This document shows, in pieces, positions 9,601 through 21,700 of a DNA stretch of 64,000 nucleotides. The first letter of the stretch is position 1. The number at the start of each line of letters is the position of its first letter. Source of the stretch: Bugula neritina (taxonomy: Eukaryota > Bryozoa > Gymnolaemata > Cheilostomatida > Bugulidae); assembly GCA_964035545.1 (NCBI GenBank), contig OZ037771.1:11970980-12034979 (forward strand), read 5' to 3'. The translations under genes and the position numbers were made by a program. The notes below the pieces were generated by a model. The model was not told the origin of the DNA and did no database searches. It worked only from the letters and a program-made list of their open reading frames with translations.

Positions 9601-12282
9601 TGTCGAAATGCTACAGAACAGAATTTTAAATCAAAAGGTGGGATTTGAAAAACCTGATGTTTAAATGGCATATTGCATTTAATTCTAGTAAAAGTGCTAT
9701 TCAATTTGATACGGTATGAGACACAACTTCACAAAATATGTTTTTATATAGTACACTTATGGCAAAAAGTATTTATATTTAGAATGTATAATTCATGACT
9801 TCAAAAGTAAATCAAGAAAACACACTATTCATAATGAGCCAAGTTGCTATACTATTATCACCCCATTACATAAGAATATTGCTTACTAAGAAAATTTCTA
9901 CAAAGATGACAGTTCCTTGAGTTTGGGTAAGATTAACAAATCCAGGAAGTCTTTGTCAGGAATGTCAAGCAGCTAAGAACGTCATTGGTAGGGTACTTAT
10001 ATAAATTTCTGGTACTTAAGTGTGTATATATCATATTACTCCGCATATAATGTAGAACATTGATGACTTATTAATATAAGTACCGCATCGTATATATCAA
10101 ACCAAGTTGCGCTTCAAGGTACAACATGCACGTAGCTGGTAGATGATACATTTACTTACACACTTAAAAATACAACTGTACCAATAAGAAAACTGGCTCC
10201 TAAGTTATGCTTACGGCAACCACTTACCAAATATTTCAACTAAAATAACCAGCTTTTCAAAATAAGGAATATCAAAAATATATCATTCTTTAAAGACAGT
10301 TTTGCTGATTTACATGATTTTGTACATTGTGAATGTCTTGTTAAGACTTTCTCACTGCTAAGCCTAGGGCCACACGGTGCGTATTTTTGCATGCGAAAAT
10401 TGAAATCACAAGTAGCAAAGGTGTCCACAGTGGACACCTTTGCTACTTGTGATTTCAATTTTTGCATGCGAAAATACGCGCCGTGTGGCCCTAGGCTAAT
10501 TGTTGACAATAATTGTTCAAATTTAGCATGCACCTATATGTATTTACATTAATTAAGGGAGCAGCCGTGGTCTAAAGGTTATATGATTATATAAAGTGTT
10601 TGCCTTATAGTGTAAGAGTTTTTAGTAATGCATTAAGTTATATCGAAAGGATACTTCTCACTCGGACAGTTACATGATGCAGCCAGCATCATGTCATTAG
10701 AATGGCACCACCATGTTGGCCAATGAGATGTGACTAACAATTAATTAGTAGGTGGAGCTACTAATGTGTAGTGGAAGCTAGTTAGGCAGCGCCGGCAGAG
10801 AGGACTTGATAATGCTAGTGTAAAGTTGTGTACTGATAGCTCTCTATTATGTAACAGTTTGTGTTAGTTGATATACATTTTATTCGGGTGTTATTAGCAG
10901 TAAATAAACTCTTATTAATTAGCAAACCTGGTGAAGTGGCTTTCAATAAATAAACCCATTGATTGCAGTGAAGCATAAATTCACAACAATAGTAAACATG
11001 CACAAAGTCATGCGTTCGAGCCTGACAAAGGCCATTGGTAATGTTAGGAAGCGCATTCCATCATAATTGTTCCTGTGCCCCATCTGAATAAGTCCTTAGC
11101 CCGCTTTAACAAAAACCATTTTCCCTCAGGGGTTTCTCACAGGGATAGCAACTATAAACTTGCGTTAGTTTTATGCATTCATATTATAGCACTATATTTA
11201 TATTATTTTAGCATTATTTATATTCTAACACTAGTCATACATTATACTACTATATTCATATTATAACACTATATGTTCATATTATAGCATTATTTATATT
11301 ATAAAACCAATCATCTTATATATAACACTATATTGCAACACTATTGATATAACACTTTTTATATTATATAGGTAACTATTCATATTTTATAATATATCAA
11401 CTTTTTCAACAGCTACTTGACAGGTAATAAACTTACCAACATCAATATCTTGTTCTTCTTCATCTTCTGCAGTAAGTTTTAGTTTATCATCGCTATATTC
11501 AATAGTTGAAAAACATATAAAATACACAATTTGATAGAATACGCAACCAAATATTATACACTGTAGTACAATATACAACGGATGATATGCACAGTTTAGT
11601 ATTTGTAACTAAGAACAAATACAATACTCAACAAATAGAATTGCATATTCAATGCAACACAATTAATCTGCACTAAAAATATATGTATTATGAATTATAT
11701 ATGTAGTATAATCTACAATAAACTGTAATATCATAATTCATAAAAAGCATACTATTAAACACTTTCAGTATAATAAAATCCTAATATGATACTGACTCAG
11801 GGAGTTGAGCCATAAATTTAGTGCTTGTAACTTTAGCTGCAATAAAAATTTCAATCAGCTGACTAATTTTCAGTACTTGACCTGCATACAAAATCAATCA
11901 TTTTACAAGAATTTAAATTATCATTTAAAGTTGTGTAAAATGTAAGCGGATAAATTCCTTAGTTTTATGTTTATGTAAGTTTAGATTAAGAAACTCAAAA
12001 ACAATGTGCCACATCAACACTTATAGCTTACCATTTCTTTGATTCACCACCTTTAGTGTGTTTGCTTGTTGCATTCAATTCAACTTCAGTGTCCAGATCG
12101 CAAACAACGTTTAATTCATTATTCGAACCAAACGCGCTGTCACAAATGCTTTTTTCCATGTCATTGTTCATTCTATCATCACTTGCCTCATCAGTATCAC
12201 TAAACTTTACACATCTAGCGCAATCATCAGCTTCCTTGTAGTTTTCTTTCTTTAGAATTGTAATATTTTTAGCCTCATCCAT
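6645..12282 (-). CDS. Trypsin-fold serine peptidase, gene 1 (five exons, complete)
   Basis: Exons on the minus strand are 12282-12032, 11492-11437, 9610-9481, 8161-7280 and 6936-6645. All junctions are GT-AG and the phases agree, giving 536 residues. An in-frame TAA just upstream supports the ATG at 12282. The exon order matches genes 2 and 3. The predicted triad is His264 in FALTPAHLVLEE, Asp342 in FLNDIVLF and Ser447 in KGDSGSIV, the classical chymotrypsin-clan order with a canonical GDSG. No signal peptide is visible; the N-terminus is acidic and Lys-rich, so an intracellular enzyme is inferred. The protein ends in EETKL, which fits a class I PDZ ligand. Residues about 150-235 form a conserved domain I do not recognise (SPDDHKELLVVGEG). 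The substrate is unknown. Confidence 0.85.
8556..8984 (+). mobile_element. Solo LTR related to element 4 LTR
   Basis: Begins TGTGGTATTCTG and ends in CCCACAAGTTACTA. Its order of motifs matches the reverse complement of the element 4 LTRs, including CTCTGCCTGATTGCATTCAAAA near the end and the GTCGG-rich middle. ACGATAT occurs at 8547-8553 and again at 8985-8991, a likely target duplication with slight erosion of the LTR ends. It sits in intron 3 of gene 1, in the opposite orientation to the gene. Confidence 0.7.
10361..10497. repeat. Near-perfect 137-bp palindrome
   Basis: Arms starting AGCCTAGGGCCACACGG fold back on each other with only three mismatches and a centre at GTGTCCACAGTGGACAC. 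It is GC-richer than its surroundings and lies in intron 2 of gene 1. The form suggests a foldback MITE. No clear target duplication is seen. Confidence 0.85.
10557..11165 (+). mobile_element. tRNA-derived SINE, copy 2, split by a solo LTR
   Basis: Head GGGAGCAGCCGTGGTCTAAAGG (A-box-like), B box GCGTTCGAGCCTG after the interruption, body with AATAAGTCCTTAGCCCGC and CAGGGGTTTCTCACAGG, and tail GCAACTATAAACTTGCG. Removing bases 10611-10988 plus one ATAG copy restores a continuous element colinear with copy 3 at 39766-39985. This copy best shows the RNA polymerase III promoter boxes. Confidence 0.8.
10611..10988 (+). mobile_element. Solo LTR inserted in a SINE
   Basis: A 378-bp segment starting TGTAAGAG and ending TTCACAACA, flanked on both sides by ATAG (10607-10610 and 10989-10992). 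It holds AATAAA signals near the 3' side. It interrupts the SINE between its A-box and B-box parts, so its limits are defined by the SINE itself. Orientation is inferred from the AATAAA signals. Confidence 0.8.
11178..11390. repeat. Degenerate AT-rich minisatellite
   Basis: Imperfect repeats of a unit like TTATATTATAGCACTATA in intron 2 of gene 1, close to exon 2. Confidence 0.65.
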
Positions 12283-13358
12283 GGCAAAAAGTTAGAATAG
12301 TAAAAAAAAATTGTTTTTATAAAAATATATAATATTTTTAGTTAGCTGTAATTTTTAGCTGCTTGTGATCATTATGTAGGCACACCCTAGCTTCTTAAAA
12401 GTGTTAATTCAATTGATTCATGCAATATGTACAGTGATTTAGGCAAAATGCCATCAGGGAAGTAAATGAAATTAGCTTATATTCGTTTGTTGTTAGAAAC
12501 CTTTCAACTGTATATAATTTACCACAGTTAGGCAAACATAAAACTGTGTAGGGCAAAAAAACAATGTATTTGATATATCCTTAGTCTAATGCAAATAATG
12601 AGCTGCTTAAATAGCTAAACAATATAGTGTTTATATACGCAGTGATTGTTGTTTTCTTTTATTCAATTAAATAGAAAAAGTTTTCATTATAGCTATTAAG
12701 CTATCATTCTACTTAACTAGTTGAAAAGTAGAATACATGTTCTAAATTGCATATCTTGTGATTGGCATCACTAAATTCTATAAGGTCTAGGAAACCACAG
12801 CCGGGCCTCGAACTTACTCTTCAAACCTTTTAAAATATAAAGTTGAAACTTGTGGGGTCTGCCTGACACTTGCAACAGCAATTCAACCATGTTGTTTATT
12901 TTACCACATACATAAAGCAGTAGGGCTTTAGAAGGTTAAACAGCCAAAAAGTAGTATGATTTCTTTATTTTAAATATTGTTGGCTTTTAATTAGTTATAT
13001 TATGCATACTTGGTACTTCATAAGAATTTGAAGTTTCAGAGTCTATAGTTCAATATTCATTTACTAATTTATGCATTAAATCACTTTGTTAGACTGCTGT
13101 CTGTGCCCTCTGGTGTGAGAGGAATGCCACACACTTTATTTATTATTATCAATAGAAAGCATCTATTATTATTGCTGAATCGTTATTTTTGCTACAGCTT
13201 ACTACAAAATTCCGAATAAATAAATAATAATAATGTACAGTTTTTCTATAGATTTTTTGGATGATATTGTTGTAAATTGTAAGTTTCACAGTATGTGGGT
13301 TATTGAGGCTATGTGCGATGCAGGTGCTGATGTGAACTATTCAAATCAATGGTCCAAG
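12283..13358. other. Upstream region of gene 1
   Basis: AT-rich and without a recognisable exon. It would contain the 5' untranslated region and promoter of gene 1, but no specific element can be pointed out. Confidence 0.4.
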
Positions 13359-13650
13359 TGTAGCGAGTATAGATAAAATTTATTGCATGCGAATAATATA
13401 AGAGTGAGAAAACCGGCACAAGATGGAAAGAAACTAAATAATTTATTAGGCTTTAACTCAAGCTACTAAACTAAGACAGCTCTACTCCAAGGAAACGTGG
13501 GGCTGGCGTATGATTGCCTTTTTATATGCGCGCAGCTGTTGTAACACAAAGCGTGATTAGGTGATCATTAGCCAATACAATGAAAAGTAGTGTAGCGTAT
13601 CATTCTGATTTTCCATGTGACTACTGTAGCGTAGTAATGTGTAGCTTTAG
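13359..13650 (-). mobile_element. Possible LTR beside element 3
   Basis: Plus-strand sequence starts TGTAGCGAGT, like the outer ends of the other minus-strand LTRs here, and its minus strand has a CAATAAA poly(A)-like signal near the 3' end. It adjoins the broken end of element 3 pol. No partner LTR is seen at the other end near 17340, so the call is weak. Confidence 0.35.
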
Positions 13651-13654
13651 AGTT

Positions 13655-16600
13655 GTGTAGAGCCTTCACCCCTCAACTGCCATTGCTGTTCATGTAGAAT
13701 ATCGTGAGCTGTCCTCATACGCGTAATGAGCTCATCCATGTATCCATAAGAAAGTTCGGGATCTCCAGTGTGCTGGAGGAGGGTACTTACGGAATGCTCG
13801 CATGATTTGCCGCAATACCAAGCCCTACTTTTACCCAGTAGCAGATTTCATAGAGAGTTGCTTAACATAGGATTGTTCTGCCCAACAACACCATTCCCTT
13901 GCAGATGGTATGGGGTAGTCCGGCTCTGGTTGACCTCCCATGCCTTATAGAGATTGCTCACCAGCTGCGACTGAAACTGGGCACCCTGATCAGTGTGCAT
14001 TTGTTCCAGCAAGCCAAGATAACAGAACAAGTTCTGATCGAGAGTCCTGGCCACCCTGAGGGCTGACGCGACAGGAGTAACCAGAGCACCAGCCCACCAC
14101 ATAAAGTGGTCAGTTTACACTAGTATCCAGTTATAACCTCTCTCAGGTGTGGGCATGGGGCCCACCAAATCTACGGCAATTATTTGCCACGGACAACCGG
14201 CATGAAGGCAGTGCCTTACCGCGGTCTCAGTGGAGTGGCCATGCTTGCTAGCTTGGCATACCTCAAACTTTCGCACTCGCAGTCGGACATCCGGGTCATC
14301 CCGGGCCAATACCCCCAAAGCTGAAGGCACTTAGCCCCCCCCGCCCAGCTCCAGCATAAGCTTGCTTATGAATGTCCCAGATTAGCTCCTAAGGAAGGGC
14401 AAACGGACAGACTACCCTCTCATGTTCCCGGTCATCCACAACGGTTGCTAACGCTATTGTTAACAACCCATCATCATTGAACATGATAAAGTCCCAATGG
14501 TCACAGAAATATTTGAACTCTGCACACTTGACCCTTTGTTCAGCCTCACTAGGTCGCCATCCTTCTTTCTTGGCTCGGACTAAGTTGGCTACCATACCCG
14601 GTAGCGTAGCTTGGAATTTGCAAAGTTCCTTGACATTCCAGAAAAGTGTAAGGTTTACATTAAGGTTGTTGACAGCGCTGGAGGAATTGGATCAGAGTTT
14701 GCCTTCTCAGCTATACGCACTCGCTTTTTCCATCTGTTTTTTACATTTGAGCGAGGGGGGTCTACCATTCCTAGACTCAATATTTAGGCATTGCTTACAC
14801 TACTCTCCAGGCCGCCGGCTCAATTCATTGGCATTACCGAGTTTTCTTTTGGATCGGTACTCTATTCGGTATGAACATTCAGGCAAAATCTCAAGCCGAC
14901 GAGCCACGTGGCTCGAAAATTTTTAGCCCGCTTGCACAACCATAGCAAGGAAGCATGATTCGTTTGCAGCCTGAACATCAGCTTATACAGATTTGGCCTG
15001 AAGCACTTCACTGACTTAAATGCGGCCAGGAGCTCTTGCCTGGTAGTACAGTAGTTCTTTTTAGGAGTCGACATAGTTTTACTGTAGTAGGCCACTACCA
15101 ACTCACGACCATCCTGGATCTGAGACAGCATAGCTCCTACATTGTGGTTACTAGCATCAGTGTCCAGAATGTACTTCTTCACCAGATCGGGGTAGACCAA
15201 GATGGGTACCTGCATCAGGCAATCCTTGAGGTGCTCAAATGCCTACTGATTTGCTCACTGCCAACAAGCCCCTTTTGCTGTCAGCCGCTTTAATGGCTGT
15301 GCAATCTCTATGAAGTTGAGTATGTACTGCCTGCAGTGCCTCACCAACCCAAGAAATGTCTGCAATTCAAGGAGGTCCAGAAGAACCACACACTCTCTTA
15401 CAGCTCATGTTTTCTCGGGATCGGTAGCTACTCAGTCCCGGTTAACTACATTGTCTAGGTACCTTACTTCTGGGTGCAACAACTCACACTTAAAGGACTT
15501 GAGCTTTAGACCAGCAGTTTCAAATCTCTCAAACACCTCCCTGAGTGAATTAAAATGTGTGTCAAAGTCAGGGGAAATGACAATGACATCATGGAGGTAG
15601 ATGAACAGTGTCTTCCAGTGTAACCCTCTGAAGACCTGCTCCATGAGTCGCTGAAACGTGGCAGCAGTGGATGTAAGTCTAAACGGTAACATCTTCTATT
15701 TCCAGAGCCCATCCTACATTATAAACGCTACCTTGTCTTGTGCATTAAGACTCAAAGGCACCTGCCGGTACCCGCTCAGCAAATATTGACGTACTGAATA
15801 ACTTGCTACCAGCTAAGACATCCAAGCCACTTATTGATTCTTGAAAGAAAGTAAGCGTGCTAGATGATCACGTTGTTCAGTTTGCAATAATTTATGCAAA
15901 ACCTCCAGATAGAGAGCTCTAAGCACCATGGGTTGGCTAAATCAGGTCTCAGCTCAGAAGATCTTGCACCTAACGGCTCACTTCTGTTTTTTTCCCAGGA
16001 CCTAGCTGGCGGTTCGGCTAGCAAATCGGCCCGTCTCACCACCATATCATGGTAATTGTGACTGAATACATCTTTGTACACAGAGAGTTATTGCACAACT
16101 ATCTGGATTTTCTTGTTATTCTCACAGCCATCACATGCATTCCCATACAAATATACCAAGTGTTTCGGTACCGGTCCTCTGCCGTTCGTAGGGAGTACTC
16201 CACGGGTTTTCTCTGCATTCTCCATGTTGAGCCCTATATCCTCTTCCTGCACAGAGTAAAACTTTCTCACTAACAAACCAGCCGGCAACTCCTCTCACTC
16301 CGTGAAAGGGTTATTGCACTGTGTCAGGAACTCTCTACATTCGACCAGTCAATTCAGACTGTTTGTGAGCTAGACGCACCAAGTGTCCCTTCGACCATTC
16401 TTAAGTCAAATTATTTTTTACAGTTCATTCTGCAGCAAACTGTAGCTCGAGGGCATCCAGGAATGTTGCAGGGCTGCACCACCTGCACTCCCCTACCAAG
16501 GGCCTGCCAAACTTATTAACACAAGCGAGCCCAAGCCCAGCCCACATCACAGACGACTTGTTAAAGTCAATGTGGCACTTGTGTCTTTTTGGTGATGACA

Positions 16601-17340
16601 TCTCTAATACGGCGTCCTCCTTCAGCTGACTGACGATGAAAGTCTCGCTGATTACCTGCTCACGGACTTATCCCGTCAGCTCAATCACGCCATAAAATGG
16701 AATGCACGACCTTTTCACAAATTTGCTGTGCTCTCCTTTGTATGGCTCCAGGTTAGCTCTGTCTTGTGCACTTAGCGTGTCAAAGAGATGCCTGCTCAAA
16801 AGATTGGTTGTACACCCAGTGTCCAACAGTAATGTTGCAGCTTTGCTGACAAGTTTGCATAGAGTTTGGGATGCACCCATGCTTTCCGATTGCGAAGGGT
16901 TTTCGAGGACTTGTGGGCAGTCAAGGGAAATCTCGATATTGCTCCCACTTCTCATACATTGTTTTCTCCTGCAATCTTTCAAAGCAATTTTTAAATGGCA
17001 AAGCCTGGGGTTTTGTCAAACCTTAAGGTCTGCTAACTTTCCTGGGTGCTTGCCACTTTGACAAAAAAAACTGTAGCCCCAGAGCATCCGGAAATGGTGC
17101 AGCGCTGCACTTTAAAAAAGGCGTCCTCCTCACCCTACTGGGTTTGGGCTTTGGCCTTGATCTCGGAGGTGTTAATCGAAACCCATGGTTGGCGGATTTT
17201 ACCTTGAGACATTGAGGCTTAACCATCTTTTCTCAGTGTGTAAACAGCTCTTGTGGAAGTGTCCTTTATTTCCACACTTCCCAACAGGCTGGGGGGCAAC
17301 CGCCAGCAGTACCTGACGGCGGCCGAACAAGCCGCTCGAC
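13655..17340 (-). pseudogene. Ty3/gypsy element 3, decayed gag end and pol
   Basis: Minus-strand order is: zinc-knuckle remnant of gag (about 17300, GKCGNKGHFHKSC with the first Cys lost), aspartic protease with LLLDTGCTTNLLS (16982-16668), protease C-terminal part (about 16290-16050), RT pieces including FRGLHWKTLFIYLHDVIVIS around the catalytic box (15692-15432; the usual YLDD reads YLHD), RNase H with ILDTDASNHNVGAML (15215-14862), and integrase with DLVGP (14330-14115) and DQGAQFQ (14102-13848). The catalytic Glu region reads VVGQNN, so Glu is replaced. Many frameshifts and stops break the frame. The remnant stops inside the integrase C-terminus at 13655. No ORF3 remains. Confidence 0.85.
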
Positions 17341-18728
17341 TACCAGTTGTTGCCGCAGACACCTAATTATGTATATGTATTTTATAATAGCACTTTTTAC
17401 ATCTTTAATAATCAATTAAAGGCATAGCTACTTATAAATCCTACAAAAGTTGACAATGGGGAACACATCTATATAGTTGAAGATTTTGAAGCAAGACATA
17501 AGATTGAATAATCGATGATTGCTCTTCTATTGCAAACTTATTTTAGTTTTTGCAAAAAGTATATATATTGCTCTAGGAAATTAAATGTTTTATATTTTTA
17601 TAGAAAAAAAAATATTGTAGTATATCATGAATTATAATTAAGTGTGAATGCTGGTAAATGCTTTGATACACAACATATTAGCAACTGTAATGTGTATGAT
17701 ATTGCATCACCCGATTATTGCAAGCTGTTTTGTGAATACTGTAATTGTGCTGTTTTTCTGTACGCCATAAATAGCCTTTTTCTTTGTGGCTTTGGAAACA
17801 ACCAGTATGGTCATACTAATTGAATCTTTATAAAGCTATTTTATATATCATCAGTCTTGCAGATGTGTTTGGTGTGATTAGTTGTGTTTTCTAAATAAAG
17901 ATATATCATTGAACTTTACATACATGCAATACTATTACAGCTACCTAGTGTCAACATTTTAGAAAAAAAAATGCCATAAATTATGTCAAAATATTAGTTG
18001 CTTATACATAAAACGTTGGTGCCATAGTGCTGATGCTATGAAACTATTTATTTAATGGGAAAGTTAAAGAAAAACATCAACAATGTAGTTACTAATTTTT
18101 TTACTATTGCTTCATATGAATACGTAAATCCTGTGGATAGATTTTTGTTCCCAAACATCAAATGAAAAATCTTTTTATATAATGCAAAGCAATGGAAATG
18201 CAGGGTATATGTGAGATGTTATTATATTATACATATTGGAATGCTAAAATTTTAAGTACTATTAAAGCATGCATATAGCCATATATAAAATAGAATATAA
18301 ATAAAAATATTGTAGTAGTCTAACAATTTAAAACAGAAGGCAAAGTAGTTTTTGAATTAGAGCATGTTTGTAAAAAATAAATGTTGGCATTCATCACTAT
18401 ACAGCATTATTTCAGCTATGCACCAAAGTTAGCTTGCCGTTGAAAGAATACAACAAGTTTAAATAGTAGCTGCATGGCCAGCTATCTTTATCAAAGTTTG
18501 TATCTCAAGCTTAGGCTGTGCTAAAATGGTGAGTTGCGCACACCTCCAGCAGTTGAATGTCTTGGCAGTGCCTGGTAAAAATATGGAGAAATAGTGCTTG
18601 TAAGTAGAATCTTAAATTAATCACATTTTCAGTATTATAAATTTATATAATTAAAATTTGTTTAGCCAGGAACTAGCTGGTGAGGAGATATATCTACTCT
18701 TGTACATTCATAGGCGTTGCAAGCGCAG
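17341..18728. other. Intergenic AT-rich interval
   Basis: No coding exon or repeat that I can support. It separates element 3 from the 3' end of gene 2. Confidence 0.6.
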
Positions 18729-21700
18729 CTACTTTTTGTCAGAAAGGGATTGGCTACCAGAAAGACTTTCATCTGAAGCTTGACACTGTAGAGCTGAAGT
18801 AAAGGATGGTTGTCTGCGAGAAGTTGTATAAGGATTATGCCACCCACTTGCCTCTGCACCATTGTGGTCTGGTGGAAAAACATTTTGAAGGGATTCACTT
18901 TGTTCTTCTTGAATTGATGCATCTTCAGGATCGCAAACACTTCTAAACCTATTGTTATGACTGTGGGTAGTTGTGCGAAGGCCATCTTGCTGTCTACTCA
19001 TGGTGGACTGAGCATTTATATCATATGGTTCACTGTGTAGTCTCTTCAAGTGGCTGTGAGAATGAAAACCACTGCGATTCTGACCTTGGTAAAGCGTAAA
19101 TGCCGTATTACTTTCGTGGCATACAAGGTTTCGGTCACTAGCCGAATGAAATTCTATTTCACATGGAGTTAAAAGCTGCAAATTTTGAATACGATTGTTG
19201 TTTTCATATTCAATCTCATTCAGAGTCGAACTTAACACAACTGCTTGAAAAACTGCTGTGCCATTTCGATGGGTTCGGTGCAAATGCCCCACCAGCATTC
19301 CAAGGCGATAATGACATTGATTGTGAGCATCAATAACATATACAATAGTGCCACTATGCCCATTGATCAGAGGCCTAAAATAAAACACAAAATAAAACTA
19401 TTTACAGAACTATATGGTTTCACAATATATTACTATGCATAAATTTAAACTGTAAATAATGCAGTTTTTAAAAATATATTACTTTATATGTTTTTAGAGC
19501 TATTGGTTTCTCTTACCAGTCTTCCACAACAAACTGTATGTTATGTAGAAATTGTCTTCCAGTGTCAACACCCTTCTTCCGTTCTTCCTCTGAATGTTTC
19601 CATGATCCACCAAGAACCATATAGCCATACGCATGCCCGACTCTAACACGAACTTTTGCCATTGCCATGGCTGCTAAATGTTTTGGATCCTGAATTGGCA
19701 GGATTTCACCCATTATGCATTTGACTTTTGTTGGAGTGAAAATGTATGTCATTGCATTTTCAATTTCTGAAAGAGGAATTAATTTTTCTGAGTTGCGGAA
19801 AAGTTGACGCTGATTAAGTTCTAGTAATACAATATCATTCAGATACGACTTATAGTGATCAGGGGGAGCTTCTTCTGCTCTGTAATGACGATAAGCTAAG
19901 AGAGAAGTGAACTTTAACTCAAGCTTTTTGTTGGAGTTGAATTTCTCCATGGTAATTCGGGAATTGACCTGGTCTTTCATGCGTTTCAATGTCTCAGGTG
20001 TTACACTTTCTGCTAACAATTCTTTACATTCATTTTTCTCTAAAAGAAAGTGTGCTGGAACTACCGCAAAATAGCCAGTGTATGGATCGAGAGGGTCTGA
20101 CACTTTTCCTTCCATCACTAACTCACAAACAGCAGTGCTGCTCTGGAACTTATTCCCCATTTGGGTACACTTTTTGACGTTGAACTTATGTAGTGCGCCT
20201 CCAACAAGCTCATTAGTGTGCAACATTCCATCAATGTTTTCAGTAAATAATCTAAAATGTTTAAACTGTTTACTATGACTGATCTTTTTTTGAATGGCTT
20301 CCTGAACCTTACTATTTGCACCTTTACCAACAACCAGAACCTCTTTGTAGTCATCAGGTGATTGATAAACAAGAGGATATCTAACTTCATAGTCATGGCA
20401 AGTGCTACAATAAATGCACATTTATTTTTCTAAGTTTCAAAGCATAACTGACATGTATAAACGAAAGTTAGCTGGCCAACTACTATATTACATATCAATA
20501 AACTGAGAAGTAGTCGGATGATTTGAAAACAGACCAGTTAGCTCTCAACTTTGAATAAAGGCACCATGGAAAAACTAAAATTACAGTTAAAACTCATCTG
20601 CTCATTGGCTAAGCTTAAAAGCTTTTGATTTTAGATGTGAAGAAAACATGGTGAATAAAAAGATGAAACGCATCGAAAACTTACTTTGTTATCAGATCCA
20701 TCAACTTGTCTGGGATGATCCAATCATCAGGTGAATAATCAGGAGTCATTGCCTCTAAAGAGTAGGTCTGTCCATTGATGTCCAGCTGAAAGACAGGAAT
20801 TTCTTCTGGCTTGTCTGAACTACGACTCACTATATCATCATAATCTGGAGGTGGTGCTGGTTGAACTACAATTAGTTTAAATTTTTAATGATATTTTCAA
20901 CTGGTTGCCCTCACTACTACAACAGGCTTTTTTATTGGCATTTATTTGAAAAGTAAGTGAAATTTAACTTACCATTTGGTCAAAGGTAATAAATAAAAAT
21001 GGTTAAAATACTTTGCCAAAACTTCTATTTGCCGCATTTACTCTTACCTTTATTCTTGCTAGTGTATGCAGCAGGATCACTTAAATAATTCCTTTGCTCA
21101 ACATTGCTTCTAAAAGTGGAAATATTAAATATTCTGCATATTGAATCAAGTGACACAATCGGTAAAGGATTATAAAGACCAAACTCTAAAAGGGTCATAA
21201 GGTTTTTAAATAAAATATCAACTTGAATTGTAGATAAATGCTTTTTGGTAGATTTGACTATCAAATTACTGAAGAAAGGGGTTTAATGAACAATGAAACA
21301 TGCGTTCACACACACGCAAGCATATCATATGCATGTATGCGTGTATGCGTGTATGCGTGTATGCGTGTATGCGTGTCTGCGTGTATGCGTGTATGCGTGT
21401 ATGCGTGTATGCGTGTATGCGTGTATGCGTGTATGCGTGTATGCGTGTATGCGTGTATGCGTGTATGCGTGTATGCGTGTATGCGTGTATGCGTGTATGC
21501 GTGTATGCGTGTATGCGTGTATGCGTGTATGCGTGTATGCGTGTATGCGTGTATGCGTGTATGCGTGTATGCGTGTATGCGTGTATGCGTGTATGCGTGT
21601 ATGCGTGTATGCGTGTATGCATGTATGCATGTATGTACGTCTGTACGTACTTATGTGCATAGGTACGCACATATGTATGTACGTATGTATGTATGTACGT

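Noticed and set aside
10240-10533. 97-residue open frame
   Set aside because: It runs through the palindrome; the repeated peptide arises from the inverted arms.
10557-10610. tRNA gene
   Set aside because: The tRNA-like head belongs to a repeated SINE and lacks a complete cloverleaf.
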